Source of the DNA: Coriaria nepalensis
Lineage: Eukaryota; Streptophyta; Magnoliopsida; Cucurbitales; Coriariaceae
Assembly: GCA_027186245.1 (NCBI GenBank)
Contig: CP114483.1
Coordinates: 4,102,001-4,166,000 of the forward strand
Direction: 5' to 3'
Length of the DNA stretch: 64,000 nucleotides
The notes under the pieces were generated by a model. The model worked only from the letters and a program-made list of their open reading frames with translations, was not told the origin of the DNA and searched no databases. Shown here piece after piece: positions 36,690-48,829 of the stretch (its first letter is position 1; every line of letters begins with the position of its first letter). A program made the position numbers and the translations under genes.

Positions 36690-39323
36690 ATGAAAACGGA
36701 GGGAATGATGGATGCGGGTGTATTGGATGATATAATAAGAAGGCTTTTGGAAGGAAGAGGGGGAAAACAAGTTCAGCTTTCAGAGGGTGAGATCCGCCAT
36801 CTTTGTGTCAACGCTCGTCAAATCTTTCTCTCTCAGCCCAATCTTCTTGAGCTCCATGCTCCTATTCGCATCTGTGGTTAGCCCCTCTAATTCACTCTCT
36901 CTCCGTTTCTATTATTGTGACTTATGATGATCCAGGGTCATAAGATTGAGTTATATAGAATTAGGAGATTAGGGGGAAAAAAAAAAGGAATCTGGTTTTC
37001 TTCGGAAGAATTTCAATATGGGTTTGGTCGAAAATCGAAAGACAATTTTGGTTTATATGTTGATTTTTTTTTAATTGGGCATGTAGGGTAATATATAGTA
37101 GACTGTAACTTTAATAATCTGTAAACAAACAGTAATTCCATATACAGAATCTGTAATGAGAAAGATCATAAACTGAATAAGCACTAGCTTATATTTTATT
37201 ATCCATGAATATGTAATTTTATATAAATACTCTTCTATTTATTCTCCTTTTTAATATGGGATAATTTTTTACTTTTATTTTTTCACTTCAATCCATTCCA
37301 ATTGTTACACTTTGAGATTCAATTTCTCATTCATCCATTAATCATTTTGAGTGTACCATATACTAAGGAGAACCCAAATCAACTTTTTGACTTTTAGTTT
37401 ACCCGAAGTGGGTCCACTCAAAATCGAGCATAAATATAGCATGTTGAAATACTAATTTTCCAACAGGGTATTCCTTAGCTAGACTGATTTATATAAATGT
37501 GTGTATCTATACATTTTTATCCCCATTTTTATATCAATGTGTTTGGGATGAAATTGAAATTTATGCAGCTATCCTAAAATCTTTAAGATTTGTATCTTTT
37601 TTTTGTTTTTTTTTTCCTTTTTGGTTTCCATTTTAACAATTAGGAGAGGATGATCCTCAATGGATTTTGGGAAAATTGACATTTTGAAAACTGTCTATTT
37701 TATCTTTGTGAGACAGACTGTATTTATGGCCCTTAACTAATATTTCACAATTGCACTCTCAATCTAGCTCAGTTACATGTAAGTAATTTATCTGTTCTTC
37801 CTCTTTCAGGTGATATTCATGGTCAATATCAAGACCTGTTAAGAATCTTCGAATATGGAGGCTACCCTCCGGCTGCAAACTATCTCTTTCTGGGAGACTA
37901 TGTTGATCGAGGAAAACAGAGTTTAGAGACAATATGTTTACTTCTGGCCTATAAAATAAAATACCCCACCAAAGTATATCTCTTGAGAGGTAACCATGAA
38001 GATGCAAAAATCAATCGAATCTACGGCTTTTACGACGAATGCAAAAGGAGATTTAATGTTAGGCTTTGGAAAATATTCACGGATTGCTTTAACTGCTTGC
38101 CTGTGGCCGGACTTATTGATGGGAAGATTCTTTGTATGCATGGGGGATTATCTCCGGAATTGGAGAATCTTGATCAGATAAAGGATATTGCACGCCCTAC
38201 GGAGATTCCGGACAATGGTCTCCTTTGTGATCTGCTTTGGTCCGATCCCGATCCAACAACTGAGGGATGGCAGGATAGTGATCGAGGTGTTTCATGTACT
38301 TTTGGCGCTGATCGGGTCGCTGAATTCTTGGATAAGAATGATCTTGATCTCATTTGCCGGGGTCATCAGGTAATTTCTATTTTAAAAAAAGGACTAGTAT
38401 AAGTTATATTCAGATTTGACTATTCTTAGTTCATTTTCTTTGTAGGCTCTTTAGTTTCTAAAATGAATCTAGCGTTTTCTTGGAAGTCTATCATTGTTTT
38501 ATGAAAATGGTGAAATTTCATAGAACCCCCTGAAGTATAGCTAAACTACAAATCACCACCCTAAACTTCATATGATGACCACTAGCCTTCATATGCTTTG
38601 TTTAAGTACTCAATTCCAAAATTGCATTCTCTTATAAATACTTTTATGGTTTTTTTTTTTCCCGCATTAAAAAAGTTCAAACTTTCCAGTGAGCGATTGA
38701 TCAAGAGGTGCACAGCAAAAATAACTGCATTGCATGGTTCAATGAGATCTGATTTATTTAAGAACACAATTTCATGGGTTGAATGTCTGAGTATCGTAGT
38801 TGAAATGTTTCTTTCAACAGTAGCACAGGTGGCATATGAACATCTTTGGATAGAGTACTTAGAAAGTTTAATTCGTTAACATAGAACTACTAACTGAGAT
38901 TTTGCTTACATCTAAAGTCTAATAGGTTCCATCACAAGCATCTGCCTGCTTGAAGTCTAATTCCCGTCTTGGTGCTTTAGATTAAGACTTTTTAAATTGA
39001 TATTAATAGGTGGTGGAGGATGGATATGAATTTTTTGCCAAAAGAAGACTGGTCACGATATTTTCCGCCCCAAACTATGGTGGAGAGTTCGATAATGCTG
39101 GTGCTCTATTGAGCGTGGATGAAGCTCTTGTTTGTTCTTTTGAGATAATCAAGCCTATCGATAATAAAGCTTCCGGAAGTGGGTCCCGGATCAACATGAA
39201 AAAGGTAGTTACTTCCAGATGGTTTTTCTTTTTAGGATCATTCTTTTTATATTTATTTTTTACTAATGGGTCGGTTCTTATGCTATGGTGATTCTGCAGG
39301 TTCCGAAAGTTGGCAGGATCTGA
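36690..39323 (+). CDS. TOPP8: Type-1 protein phosphatase catalytic subunit (TOPP8-like)
   Basis: Four exons (36690-36876, 37810-38369, 39010-39204, 39300-39323) give 321 aa. The PP1 catalytic core is complete: GDIHG (63-67), GDYVDRG, RGNHED (122-127) with catalytic His125, [44 protein letters not shown] and [12 protein letters not shown]. It is a Mn/Fe-dependent Ser/Thr phosphatase that works with regulatory subunits. Residue 127 is Asp (HEDAK), where most PP1 enzymes have Cys (HECAS); I recall this variant in Arabidopsis TOPP8, which supports the subtype. The last exon is 24 nt (VPKVGRI). Intron 1 is 933 bp and intron 2 is 640 bp. Confidence 0.95.
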
Positions 39324-40235
39324 CTTAACCGGAAGTTTGTTTTCGGCTTTTCTGCTTCAGTAGAGAGATGAAATGGAGCCTGAGCTGTTCCTTCAAGAGC
39401 TTGAAATCCAAAAATTTCTAAGAAATGTAAATTGAAAACAGATAAATTACTGTTGATATATTTGTGCAGGAGAGGGTTTTTTTTTTTGGTTAAGAGAGCT
39501 AATTGTTGTTCTTAGAGAGTGCAATTGCGTGAGTAAAAATTTGAAGTTACCTTCCCATTTTAAGCTCTCACAATCCCTAATTTTATTTGATTTTTTTTCT
39601 CATTTTTCTTACTTTCCCATATTTATATATGTATATTGAGGTGAAACCTCAATCAAACGGACATGAATTCATCCAATGTACAGGATTAATTTTAAACTTG
39701 TTCTAGCCATTTATAAAATTACCGAGTAATTAAAAAATAATTAATATTTATATCATTTAATAAAAGATCGAGTTTTAAATTAATACATACCGTGTATTCA
39801 GATGAATTCGGATCTATATAGACTAAATTCAATCCAAACTCATCCTCTCGGGAGCTTAGCCTTATATCAATACAGAACTCTGGAATGATGAAAAGAATTC
39901 ATTCTTTCCAAACATATAGAATTTGTTCTACTAAAGAAAATGATGTATCTGATAGAGAGGCCTGTATAGGTGAACAATCCTTAAGAATAACGTGCTGTGC
40001 TTGTACCCATCTGTGAACAACCATTTTTGCCATTTTTTATTTTTTTTTTCCTTTTAAAATTGAACAAAAAGCAATCACAAATTTAAAATCCCCAAAAAAA
40101 AAAATGATCAATTTATTATTAGATAAGATTCCATTTTCTTACAAGGTTTAATAAGTAGGTTGCAACTACCACCCATATCTGATTTGCTCTGCTTTTAAGA
40201 CAACTTTTTTATGAGACATCATGATAGAGAATCGA

Positions 40236-40238
<3 letters not shown>
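39324..40238. other. Phosphatase 3' flank
   Basis: 3' UTR of the phosphatase, then AT-rich spacer. A GAATTC-containing stretch near 39660-39900 resembles decayed repeat DNA. No gene seen. Confidence 0.5.

Positions 40239-40279
<41 letters not shown>
40239..40279 (+). repeat. (GA)n microsatellite, 41 bases
   Basis: Pure GA repeat between the phosphatase and DRM1 3' ends, similar in length to those at 13071 and 62241. Confidence 0.95.
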
Positions 40280-40282
<3 letters not shown>

Positions 40283-40985
40283 AACATTATTCACACTATT
40301 GAACAATCCAGAACCTTCCAAAATTTCCTCAAACAATTGGTATAAGATGAATTTGATTGAATAAGAGAATAAATATGTATAGTTCATAAAAAAAGTAAGA
40401 TGGGGTTTTTCTTTTAGGCATACTTTTTTTTTTTTTTAAGTCAAAAAATTATATTCTTCATTCTCGATATTTTTGGTCGTTAATCTAATCACGTATGTAT
40501 AATCTCGTATTTTAACTTGAGAAATTTAACACCTATAAAAGTAGTGCTATGGATTTGATCGAAAAAACAATCCGGAAGAAAGAATGAAAGAATCAATGAA
40601 GACATGCAGAAGATAAAAGACCTTTTTTTTTTATAATTTACAGATAAGAGCAGGGCGTTACAAATACAATATTTGGATATAAAACCTCCTCAACAAAAGA
40701 TTACAACAGCTCGATCCTCAACATAGACTTCATTATCTAACTACACAGCCTTCTTCTTAATTCACACAACACAATCACACCCATACACGCACTCTCTTAA
40801 CTACAAAGATCTCGACAGACTACTACAAGATCTTATGTAATATATGTATATATAGGGTATATAGGTAAGATAGATAGGAAGGTGGAGATCATATTCTAAT
40901 CATTGTTACCAAAACCACTTGAGATGGCGAAAAGAGGTCATAGATCGAGCTACGTGCATGACATCATCATCATCGCCGTCAAATC

Positions 40986-42225
40986 TCACACGTCGTAAGG
41001 AGGAGGAGGGTTCCGGGGTCCAGACTCGCTTGCCTTCTCGTATGCATCCGATGCCGACCGTCTTCTAAATCGGAACGGCTCTCTTCCTCCATGAAATCAT
41101 AAACCCATCAGCCCACCATTCACCAATTACATACACTTATCATTATCTATATGAAAATCTTGGTTGAATGCACCAATCTATGTAACAATATCAAGTCAAA
41201 TCTAGATGTGTTGAACAATTTTAATCAATTCTTTAGCTTAGCTTAGCATGACCTAATAAACAGCATGAAAGGAACATAAATTATAGAAAATCTACTTCAA
41301 CAAGCTTAGTCCACAAAAAACCAGACATGTCAATAAACTCAAATAGGTAAGATGTGACTGCCACGTCGGTAAACACCAAGATGTTTGAGTCCTTCCAACC
41401 ATTATTTATATCATGACAATGACACCCACTTAATATATGCAATTTATTTACAAGAAAATAATCAATTAGAATAATTCAAATTATCAGATGAATGAATTGT
41501 CTAAATTGCCCCTCTTAAGCTAATGTAATTAGTAAAATAGTGGTTGGTTATAACCGTCATTCCAATTGGAGGTCCCCTTTTTTTCAGGAGAATGGCATAA
41601 TAGTAATTTTACGCTATGCAAAAGGTCGTCGGACTTACCAGAAAACGGCGATGCCGGAGGAGTGGAACCTGCCGGCGATACCGGCGGTGAACCGTACTGA
41701 TACCCTGGAGGTTTTACTATCATAATACTCCGTGTAACTCTCACCCCCTCCTCCGAAGGCGGCGATCTCACGTTCCCGCCATCTGGTTCTGTTCTCACCA
41801 ATCAAACCGCCAAAAGAAAAGAAGAAAGCAACAGATTTGTTCAGAAAAAAATCAACATATAAGTCCAAGGAATCTGATCGGACGATAATATGTGAACGAT
41901 CTAATCAACCATTAACGATTGAAGATAATTATCACTTGTCATCAGTGACTAATCCATTCGATTACGAATTTACAATCCATTTTCAATTGAACATGTGTTT
42001 ATGTCATCAACTCTTCTCCTGATTATTCAGAGTTCTATATAGTTCTCAGCACGGAGGCAGTTTTGCTAAAGAGCGCTACGTCTTTTGGTAGCAAAAATAG
42101 GTTTCCATACCCTTGCCGGAGCTCGATCGGGGAGAGTAGGTAGAGTACTTGCGAAGCTTTCCGAGACCGTTCTCCGGACGAGGTCCGGCAACGGTGTCGT
42201 CCCAAAGCTGGTCGAGTAGGCTCAT
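40986..42225 (-). CDS. DRM1: Dormancy/auxin-associated (DRM1/ARP) family protein
   Basis: Three minus-strand exons, 42111-42225, 41639-41788 and 40986-41086, give 121 aa with matching phases. Conserved blocks: N-terminal MSLLDQLWDDTVAGPRPENG and LGKLRKYST, central GVRVTRSIMIVKPPGYQYG with SPPVSPAGSTPPASPFSG, and C-terminal GREPFRFRRRSASDAYEKA ending PRNPPPPYDV. These define the plant dormancy/auxin-associated family: auxin-repressed, strongly expressed in dormant buds and carbon-starved tissue, and intrinsically disordered with no known enzymatic role. The 3' UTR probably extends down to about 40640. The SPP-rich centre includes possible proline-directed phosphorylation sites. Confidence 0.93.
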
Positions 42226-45200
42226 GTTGGTGCGCAGAAGGGACAAGCAAGCGTATTGTAGCAGAACCGGCGTTGGCTATTTTTCACAAGCAACCCAGAG
42301 ACTAGAGAGACTGAGAGTGTGAGAACGGGGAAGCTACGATATTTATTGACGAGGGAAGCGTTAATGATCGGACAAGTTTGTTGAAATCATCAAATATGAG
42401 CCGTTCGATGGGATCTGGGACGTATGACGTGGCGAGCGGATAGGGAAGATCGTAGTTTTGGAGATAAGACCGTCTGGACAAGTGGGACCCGATGACTCGG
42501 TGATTGTTAAAGAGGAGTCAAATAGAAGAGACGCCGTGATCACGTGAAGGTCCCATTTTCTATGAGCATGAGATTACGGAAAAGTCCTTCCCTTCATTCA
42601 GAAGTGAAGAGAAACAGCCTTAAAGTTTGTTAGAATTACGACAAACCCGAATGTAGATTCCCTTTTGTCGTTTCTGATCTGAGCCAACTTTGTTTTTTAT
42701 ATATAAATTTTCTTTAATTAAAATTACAATATTATATATATATATATATATAATATTTATGAATCCTTTAAATTTTATTAATATAATAAAATTAAAATTA
42801 AACTAACAATAAAAAAAATATTTGACTGACTAGTAATTCATTTAAATTTGAGCAAATTAAAAGGATTCCTAAACGAATTTATATATATATATATATATAT
42901 TATTATTATTAATTTTCAAATTTCAAGATAATTTATATATATATATATATATTATTCATTGATTTATAATTGATATTTATAGTTAATATTTAGTCTTAAC
43001 ACCATTAAGTCAAATTAAGTCCTACTAAAAAAATTCAACATTTTCCATATCTTTTCATTTAATTATAGATTTAAGTCTCTTTTTAGTTTTAAATTTTAAA
43101 AATACTACTCATTAGAGACACAAAGTTTGTCTTTTATAAATATTATATATTAAATTTTTAAAATTTATTTTCTCTAAAAATCTTTAAAAAAAAAAAAGAG
43201 ATAATTTTTTATTATTATAAATTAACCAGACATTTTCTCCATAAATAATGTAGGATAATTTCAATACCTCCTCAGTTATAAGTTTGTTATTTTGAGAGCC
43301 CAACAAGTGACATAATATGTAAAGAACACTTTACAAAATGGAATATAGACATATTTATTTGATCTGAATCTGATATTAAATTAAATTAAATTTTTAGAGT
43401 TAAATTATTTATTTTCTTAAAAATTTTTTATTAAACAAAAAATAAATAATTTTTTAATTATAAATTAATCATATATCTTTTTTTCTAAATAATATAACAC
43501 AATTTCAACATTTTAAAAATTTATAAGAGATTTATAAGAGGTTGGTCCAATATTCAAATTATAAAGCTCTTGAATTACATCGAAATTCCATTACAAATTG
43601 TGCCTCACGCCTCATTAAAAAAAAAAAAAACAAAAATACATTACATAATTAACGGGGCTTTTAGTTAAATAGGCTTAATACAAATAAAAATTTATGAGTA
43701 GTTATCTTTTATTATTTATTTAAAAATAAATAATAATTTTACTTAAATAACTTTACATATATTATCTTTTTGTAAAAAGATAAAATAAAAAATAAGAAAA
43801 AATAATTAATTCAAATACTCTATTAACGTTGAACTCAAGTTTTTGTGTTGTTGATCCGTGACGGCATTAATTATTTCATTTTGAATATATTACCGATCGT
43901 TACTTAATATTATTTTTTGGTTTTTTGAATTTTCTTTGCAAGTTTTATTTTCTTTCTATATTTTTTCTCTTCTTTCTACATTTTGACTGATTATATGAGA
44001 TTATACATCAACATTCTATATTTCTTTCAATATTTTTAGATGTAAGATGATGACAGATATTTATAGACATATATAGGACTTGTAGTTAAACACTTTTTAT
44101 TATGTTATATTTTGTTTATTTCGATTTTTTTACTATGATGCTTCTTTATTTTCTACACATTCTATATAATTAATATAATAATAATATATGATCTTAGACT
44201 TTAATTGAATTATAATATCCAAGGTATATGATTTAATTATAATTTCCAAGGGTATATGATTATAACCTTCATTAACATGATCTTTTATGAAAATTCTCAC
44301 TCGTTGATCGGTGATATAGGAAAAACTCAATGGAGTGAGAATACTGGTCTAGAAATGATTGCATCAAGTTTAATGGACCGATAACTCAATTCAGAAATAA
44401 TTGAACCGAGATTATGTCTAACTTATTATAGGTTCAAAGAATTTTGGATTTAAATCTCAGTCCAGTCTAATGATTTGAAAAATATTAAAAACAATGTAGA
44501 ATGTAGACCTATAATCTCGTATAAGCGGTCAAAATGAAGAAAAAAAAGAGGAGAAAGAAATGTAAGAGATAAGTAAAAAACATAGAAAATTATGAAATGA
44601 AAATAATACTTACTAAAGACAACTAAAGTTATATACCCCTTTTAAGTTTGTTTTTTGATCGTGAGACATTGAGAACCGCGAGTTGGAGGGACAACTTGAT
44701 TGCGAGGTGGTGTTATATAACTTGATCCCGGACGACGACTTGATAGCATGCTTAGATATTTGGTTGGAGACTTGAGAAGGGAAGAGGGATCAATAATTTG
44801 TTTAGGAGATCCGGGAAGTTTTGAAATCATTGAGAAATCGAAAAGTTGAGAGACCATCATGAAGTGTTTAGACCGGATTGGAAGATTTGTTAACGGTTTA
44901 AACTTGAGTCTTTGAAGTTTCAATAACCGAATGGGTAGTTTGATCTTTCCAATTTTAATTTTTTTAAACTTCCTTAATCTATTATCTTAAAGCAATTTTA
45001 ACAAAAAAGAATTGGTCTACTTAATAAAAGAGCTAACAAAGTAAGGTCATTTGCTCCGATTTACTCATAATTAATTAATTAATTAATTAATTAATTAATT
45101 AATTAATTAAAAGTCAGCATCATCTAAGCAAACCATTTATGACTCTTCAAATTGAAACCAGTCGTCAACTGGGCTAAAAAAAGACACCCACTGGACATTG

Positions 45201-47400
45201 GCCTACTAAATTAGTGAGCTATATAGACCATCAAGTCAAAACCCAAATGCAATCTTCTACTCTAGTGAATGAATCATGCACATTCCGAAGAGACGTTTGT
45301 AATAACTATATCGACCACTCACATAACTTACATAACATTGGATTATCATAGTTGATATAATTCATAAAAATAATGATTGAATCAATTTCATATAAGACCT
45401 AGTTTATTCAATAATTCATCTATTCCTATTATCGTGAACCCTACCACTTACGAAATATATAACGAAACACATCATTGTTATTATTTAGAAGGAGAAAAGC
45501 AAAACATTGAAGTAGTAAACAGATGAGACAAACATATTTTGCATCAACACAAGAAAATGAAAGCAAACACATCACTGTCTTATCTTCTTTCAATTTTGAA
45601 ATATGCGTATATGTTTTGTAGCCTGTAATGGAAGCATGAAGATAAGGAATGGGTGAGTCTATAATTGTATCGTTGCTTTCTTTCTTGATACAATTCAATT
45701 CACCTACCAGAAATTTGACAGAGAGATGAGAATCATGAATATAATGTTATAATATTAAGATATTGCAAGCTAGCTGCTTAGCTAGACGTTGTTTTCTTAA
45801 AGGTGGCTTGTTCTATCTTCTTCTTCATTCTAATCACTCAATTATGCATATATTATTTCCCGTGTAAAGTGATATTTATCCTTTCATATACCATACAAAA
45901 TTTAGGATCCACGTTGTTGTCAAGGAATTTCATAAAAGAAGGAAATGACATAGTTTTATTGAGATTATAAAATATTTCAAATCATATTATAAATTATATT
46001 GTTAAAATTATAAACTTACATAGCCGTGTAATTCCAACTTATATCCAAGACATTTTAAATAGACTATCCGGCATCTTAGAGTCTTGTTTGATCAATTAGG
46101 AATGAACGAATTGGATCCGATCGAGCTGACTCAGATTGATCAGATCTCAATCAAATCCAATAGATTGGAGAGTCTCTTCGATCAAATCAAATAGATCAAA
46201 TCCGATTTAATTCGATTGATTTGTTAGGTTTTTATATATTATGTAGTCAAATCTCAATAAGATTAATAATATTAAGATCATTAATAATATACTAAGATCA
46301 ATAAAATTTATTAATATAATAAATATTAAATTATAAAGTAAATTTTGAAGTTGAGATAATAAAATTATTATTTAATCAATATTATTAATTTATCGAGTTT
46401 TACTGTATAAACAAAATTATAATTAAAGCATTTTCTAATAATATTAATTTTTTTTTTTTCCTTTCGAGCATTTTTATTAACGTATACTTCATTAAATTTC
46501 TTATACTACTTTTGATTTTCCATTAATTCTTTCACATTTTCATTTGAAGAAAATCAAATTCTCAATGAATTATATATATCACTTCATATTTTTCTTGCTC
46601 TCGATATTTATAATACCTATCGAAATACAAAAACAAAACAAACCTCAATAAAAAAAAAAAAAAAAAAAAGAGAAGTTGGATCGACAATCCAATCCTAATC
46701 CGGCCAATTTTTATCTGATTTAACTGATCCGAATCTTTCTTCCATCCGATCCGACCGAAACTCAATCAAGTCAAATGGATTGCTCAACCCTAAACAACAA
46801 ACTATGCTAGCCATGTGTGATCATCCATGAATTTCTATGTAAACACTCTTGTGTGAGATTGAGAATTGAGACACTCAAACTGCATATATAGCCCACTAAG
46901 ACCCTAAAGGCAAGCCCAATAAGTCTAAATGTTAGTCAGCATGCAGTTGATCTTCAATTGGAATTAGACTAATGACAATTTAGCATCAAAATAAAATTTA
47001 AAGTAAAATTTAGTATTTAAAATTAAAAAAATAATAATTTATATAAAAATTACTTTTGAAAATGCAAACAAAATTTAAAAATTTTACCCAAATAAAAAAA
47101 TATAATTTTTTTTAATCTCAAATATTAATTTCATATATTTTTTAAATTTATTTTATTATTTTAAATCAAGTTTTATTTTTTCATGTTTTTATCATTATTT
47201 TTACCAATTTCTCTGCCACTATTATCACCCTGTCACCTAAAATAATTTAAAATTTAGTTAATTATATTTATTTTTAAGTTATTAATTTTTATTCTTATAC
47301 TTGAGACCAAACAAGCAAGCAGAGAGACTCTCTGATGACAGTCACAGTCACAGGCTGCTGCTGCTGCTGCTGATGATATATAACATCAGCGTACACACAC
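42226..47400. other. Long gene-poor AT-rich region
   Basis: About 5 kb with no supported gene. It starts with the DRM1 promoter (to about 42600). It also contains TA microsatellites (42734-42752, 42880-42900, 42932-42950), a TTAA tetranucleotide array (45069-45112) and two patches of GATC/TCCGAT words (46090-46215, 46675-46785). A 93-aa minus frame at 44642-44923 has no recognisable domain. Confidence 0.6.
45069..45112. repeat. (TTAA)n tetranucleotide array
   Basis: Eleven uninterrupted TTAA/AATT units. Also a potential insertion target for TTAA-specific elements, but no element was seen. Confidence 0.9.
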
Positions 47401-48573
47401 GTATATATATATATATATATTTATTTATATAGTCTATAGATACACATAAATGCTGATGTGTTTGTATGGGTTACAGATTGGCACAAGTCATCAGAGAATT
47501 CAAGGAGAAAGAGCTTCAAGCCCAGTTTGGTGGGGGGAGGTCAAATTTTTTTCTTTTAACTCACAGTAAGTACCCATAAACCATGGGGGAGAAGATCAGG
47601 TGAGTTTAACATATATATATATATATATATATATATAAGGGGGAATCATATCTACCTTGGAACTGTCACTTGTGATCTACACACATGCACAGTCATAGAG
47701 TAATACGGAGAGCTAAGAGCACTCTCTCTCTCCCTCTCTCCTCTATCTCTCTCTCATATGAGAGCATAAATTGGGTCCAACACGCAACCTCCAAACGTGC
47801 ATTATGCATATACAAATAGATATATTGTAATAATAAAAGATAATAATTAGTTAATGTTGATGCAGTGGCTCTGATCATTGTTGTCTCCTCTCCAAACAAC
47901 ATTTCCAGTTTACCCGCCCCCGCTCACCGCCCCCACCACCGCTCACTTTCAATCTCTGATCTCGAACTTCCTGTTCAACTCCGTAAATTAATCGAAGATA
48001 TGAAATACAGAATGTTAGATACATATCTGCCATGGAAAATGAGAGGATGGTTAAATTTTTGCGGCAGGAGTGAGTAATTGTTTCCAAAGAAACTGTCACG
48101 TAAGTTACGTAATAGATAGAAACATACACGTATTGCTCGTATTGATGAACAGTTCCAGTCCGGTAAGAATAAGATTTTGTGTTTTATGGATCTCATGTCA
48201 AATTCAAGGTCAAATCGATCAAAATTCATGCATGCCGGCCCATTACATTGTCATTATATACCACTACTATGTCTTGTTTTTTTATTTTTTATTTTTTACC
48301 TAGCTATGGCGTAAACCCTACTCAATTTGCTGGCAGCTGATGATGATCACCAGAGATCAGTAGGGTTAAGTTTTTTTTATTTATTTAATTGGGTATCGCA
48401 CATTAATGAAAGCAAAGCAGCACTAAATTTTGAGTGGGGGCATGGCTTAAATTTTGGATAAAATTAGATCATCATCATTCAAACCTGTAAAATTCACGAC
48501 TTTGACGATTGCTTCCTTGGGTTGAGATTCTTTAAAGAATGGCCACTTCAAGACTTCATCTTTTTAATTCTAA
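47401..48573. other. MIR164 upstream region
   Basis: Spacer with TA microsatellites (47404-47422, 47612-47637) and a (CTG)5 run just before it at about 47357-47371. Open frames of 69-84 aa on both strands around 47693-48303 overlap each other and have no recognised domain. Confidence 0.5.
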
Positions 48574-48607
48574 CTCTCTCTCTCTCTCTCTCTCTCTACT
48601 ATAAATA
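48574..48607 (+). promoter_or_regulatory. Probable MIR164 core promoter: CT tract and TATA box
   Basis: A (CT)n tract (48574-48597) leads directly into TATAAATA (48600-48607), 117 bases before the mature miR164. Plant MIRNA genes are Pol II transcribed with TATA boxes, so the transcript would start near 48630. Confidence 0.5.
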
Positions 48608-48721
48608 ATGGTCGGGCTTTCCTCACCTTTTCATGCATTATTGTTTTGATGATCTGCAGCTAAGAGCTAGCAGTTGTGACTTGTGAGTGTTACGGTGCAT
48701 CGTATATGGGTGAATAGCTCT

Positions 48722-48798
48722 TGCTGGAGAAGCAGGGCACGTGCAAATGTACAAGCAAACTAGGCTATTAGCTTTGCACGTGCTCCACTTCTCCAACA
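48722..48798 (+). ncRNA. MIR164: MIR164 precursor hairpin
   Basis: The mature sequence at 48725-48745 matches the miR164a/b form across all 21 positions (begins TGGAGAAGCAGGG, ends ACGTGCA). The 3' arm 48777-48797 (CACGTGCTCCAC...) is the star. I paired 48722-48747 with 48773-48798: 26 positions with three mismatches and one G-U. The loop is 25 nt (48748-48772), and the miRNA/star duplex has exact 2-nt 3' overhangs. miR164 cleaves NAC transcription factor mRNAs (CUC1/CUC2, NAC1, ORE1), controlling organ boundaries, lateral roots and leaf ageing. A TATA box sits 117 bp upstream. A plausible donor (AG/GTATAAG) near 48896 suggests a spliced primary transcript. Recalled gene order places this at the MIR164c position. 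Confidence 0.95.
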
Positions 48799-48829
48799 TG
48801 GGTTTCTTACCCTCCATGCATACAGCTAT

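Noticed and set aside
44642..44923. 93-aa minus-strand ORF in the long AT-rich spacer
   Set aside because: No recognisable domain, signal or promoter, and isolated; not listed as a gene.
47865..48303. Overlapping 70-84 aa frames on both strands upstream of MIR164
   Set aside because: They overlap mutually and lack conserved motifs; more likely spacer or primary-transcript sequence.
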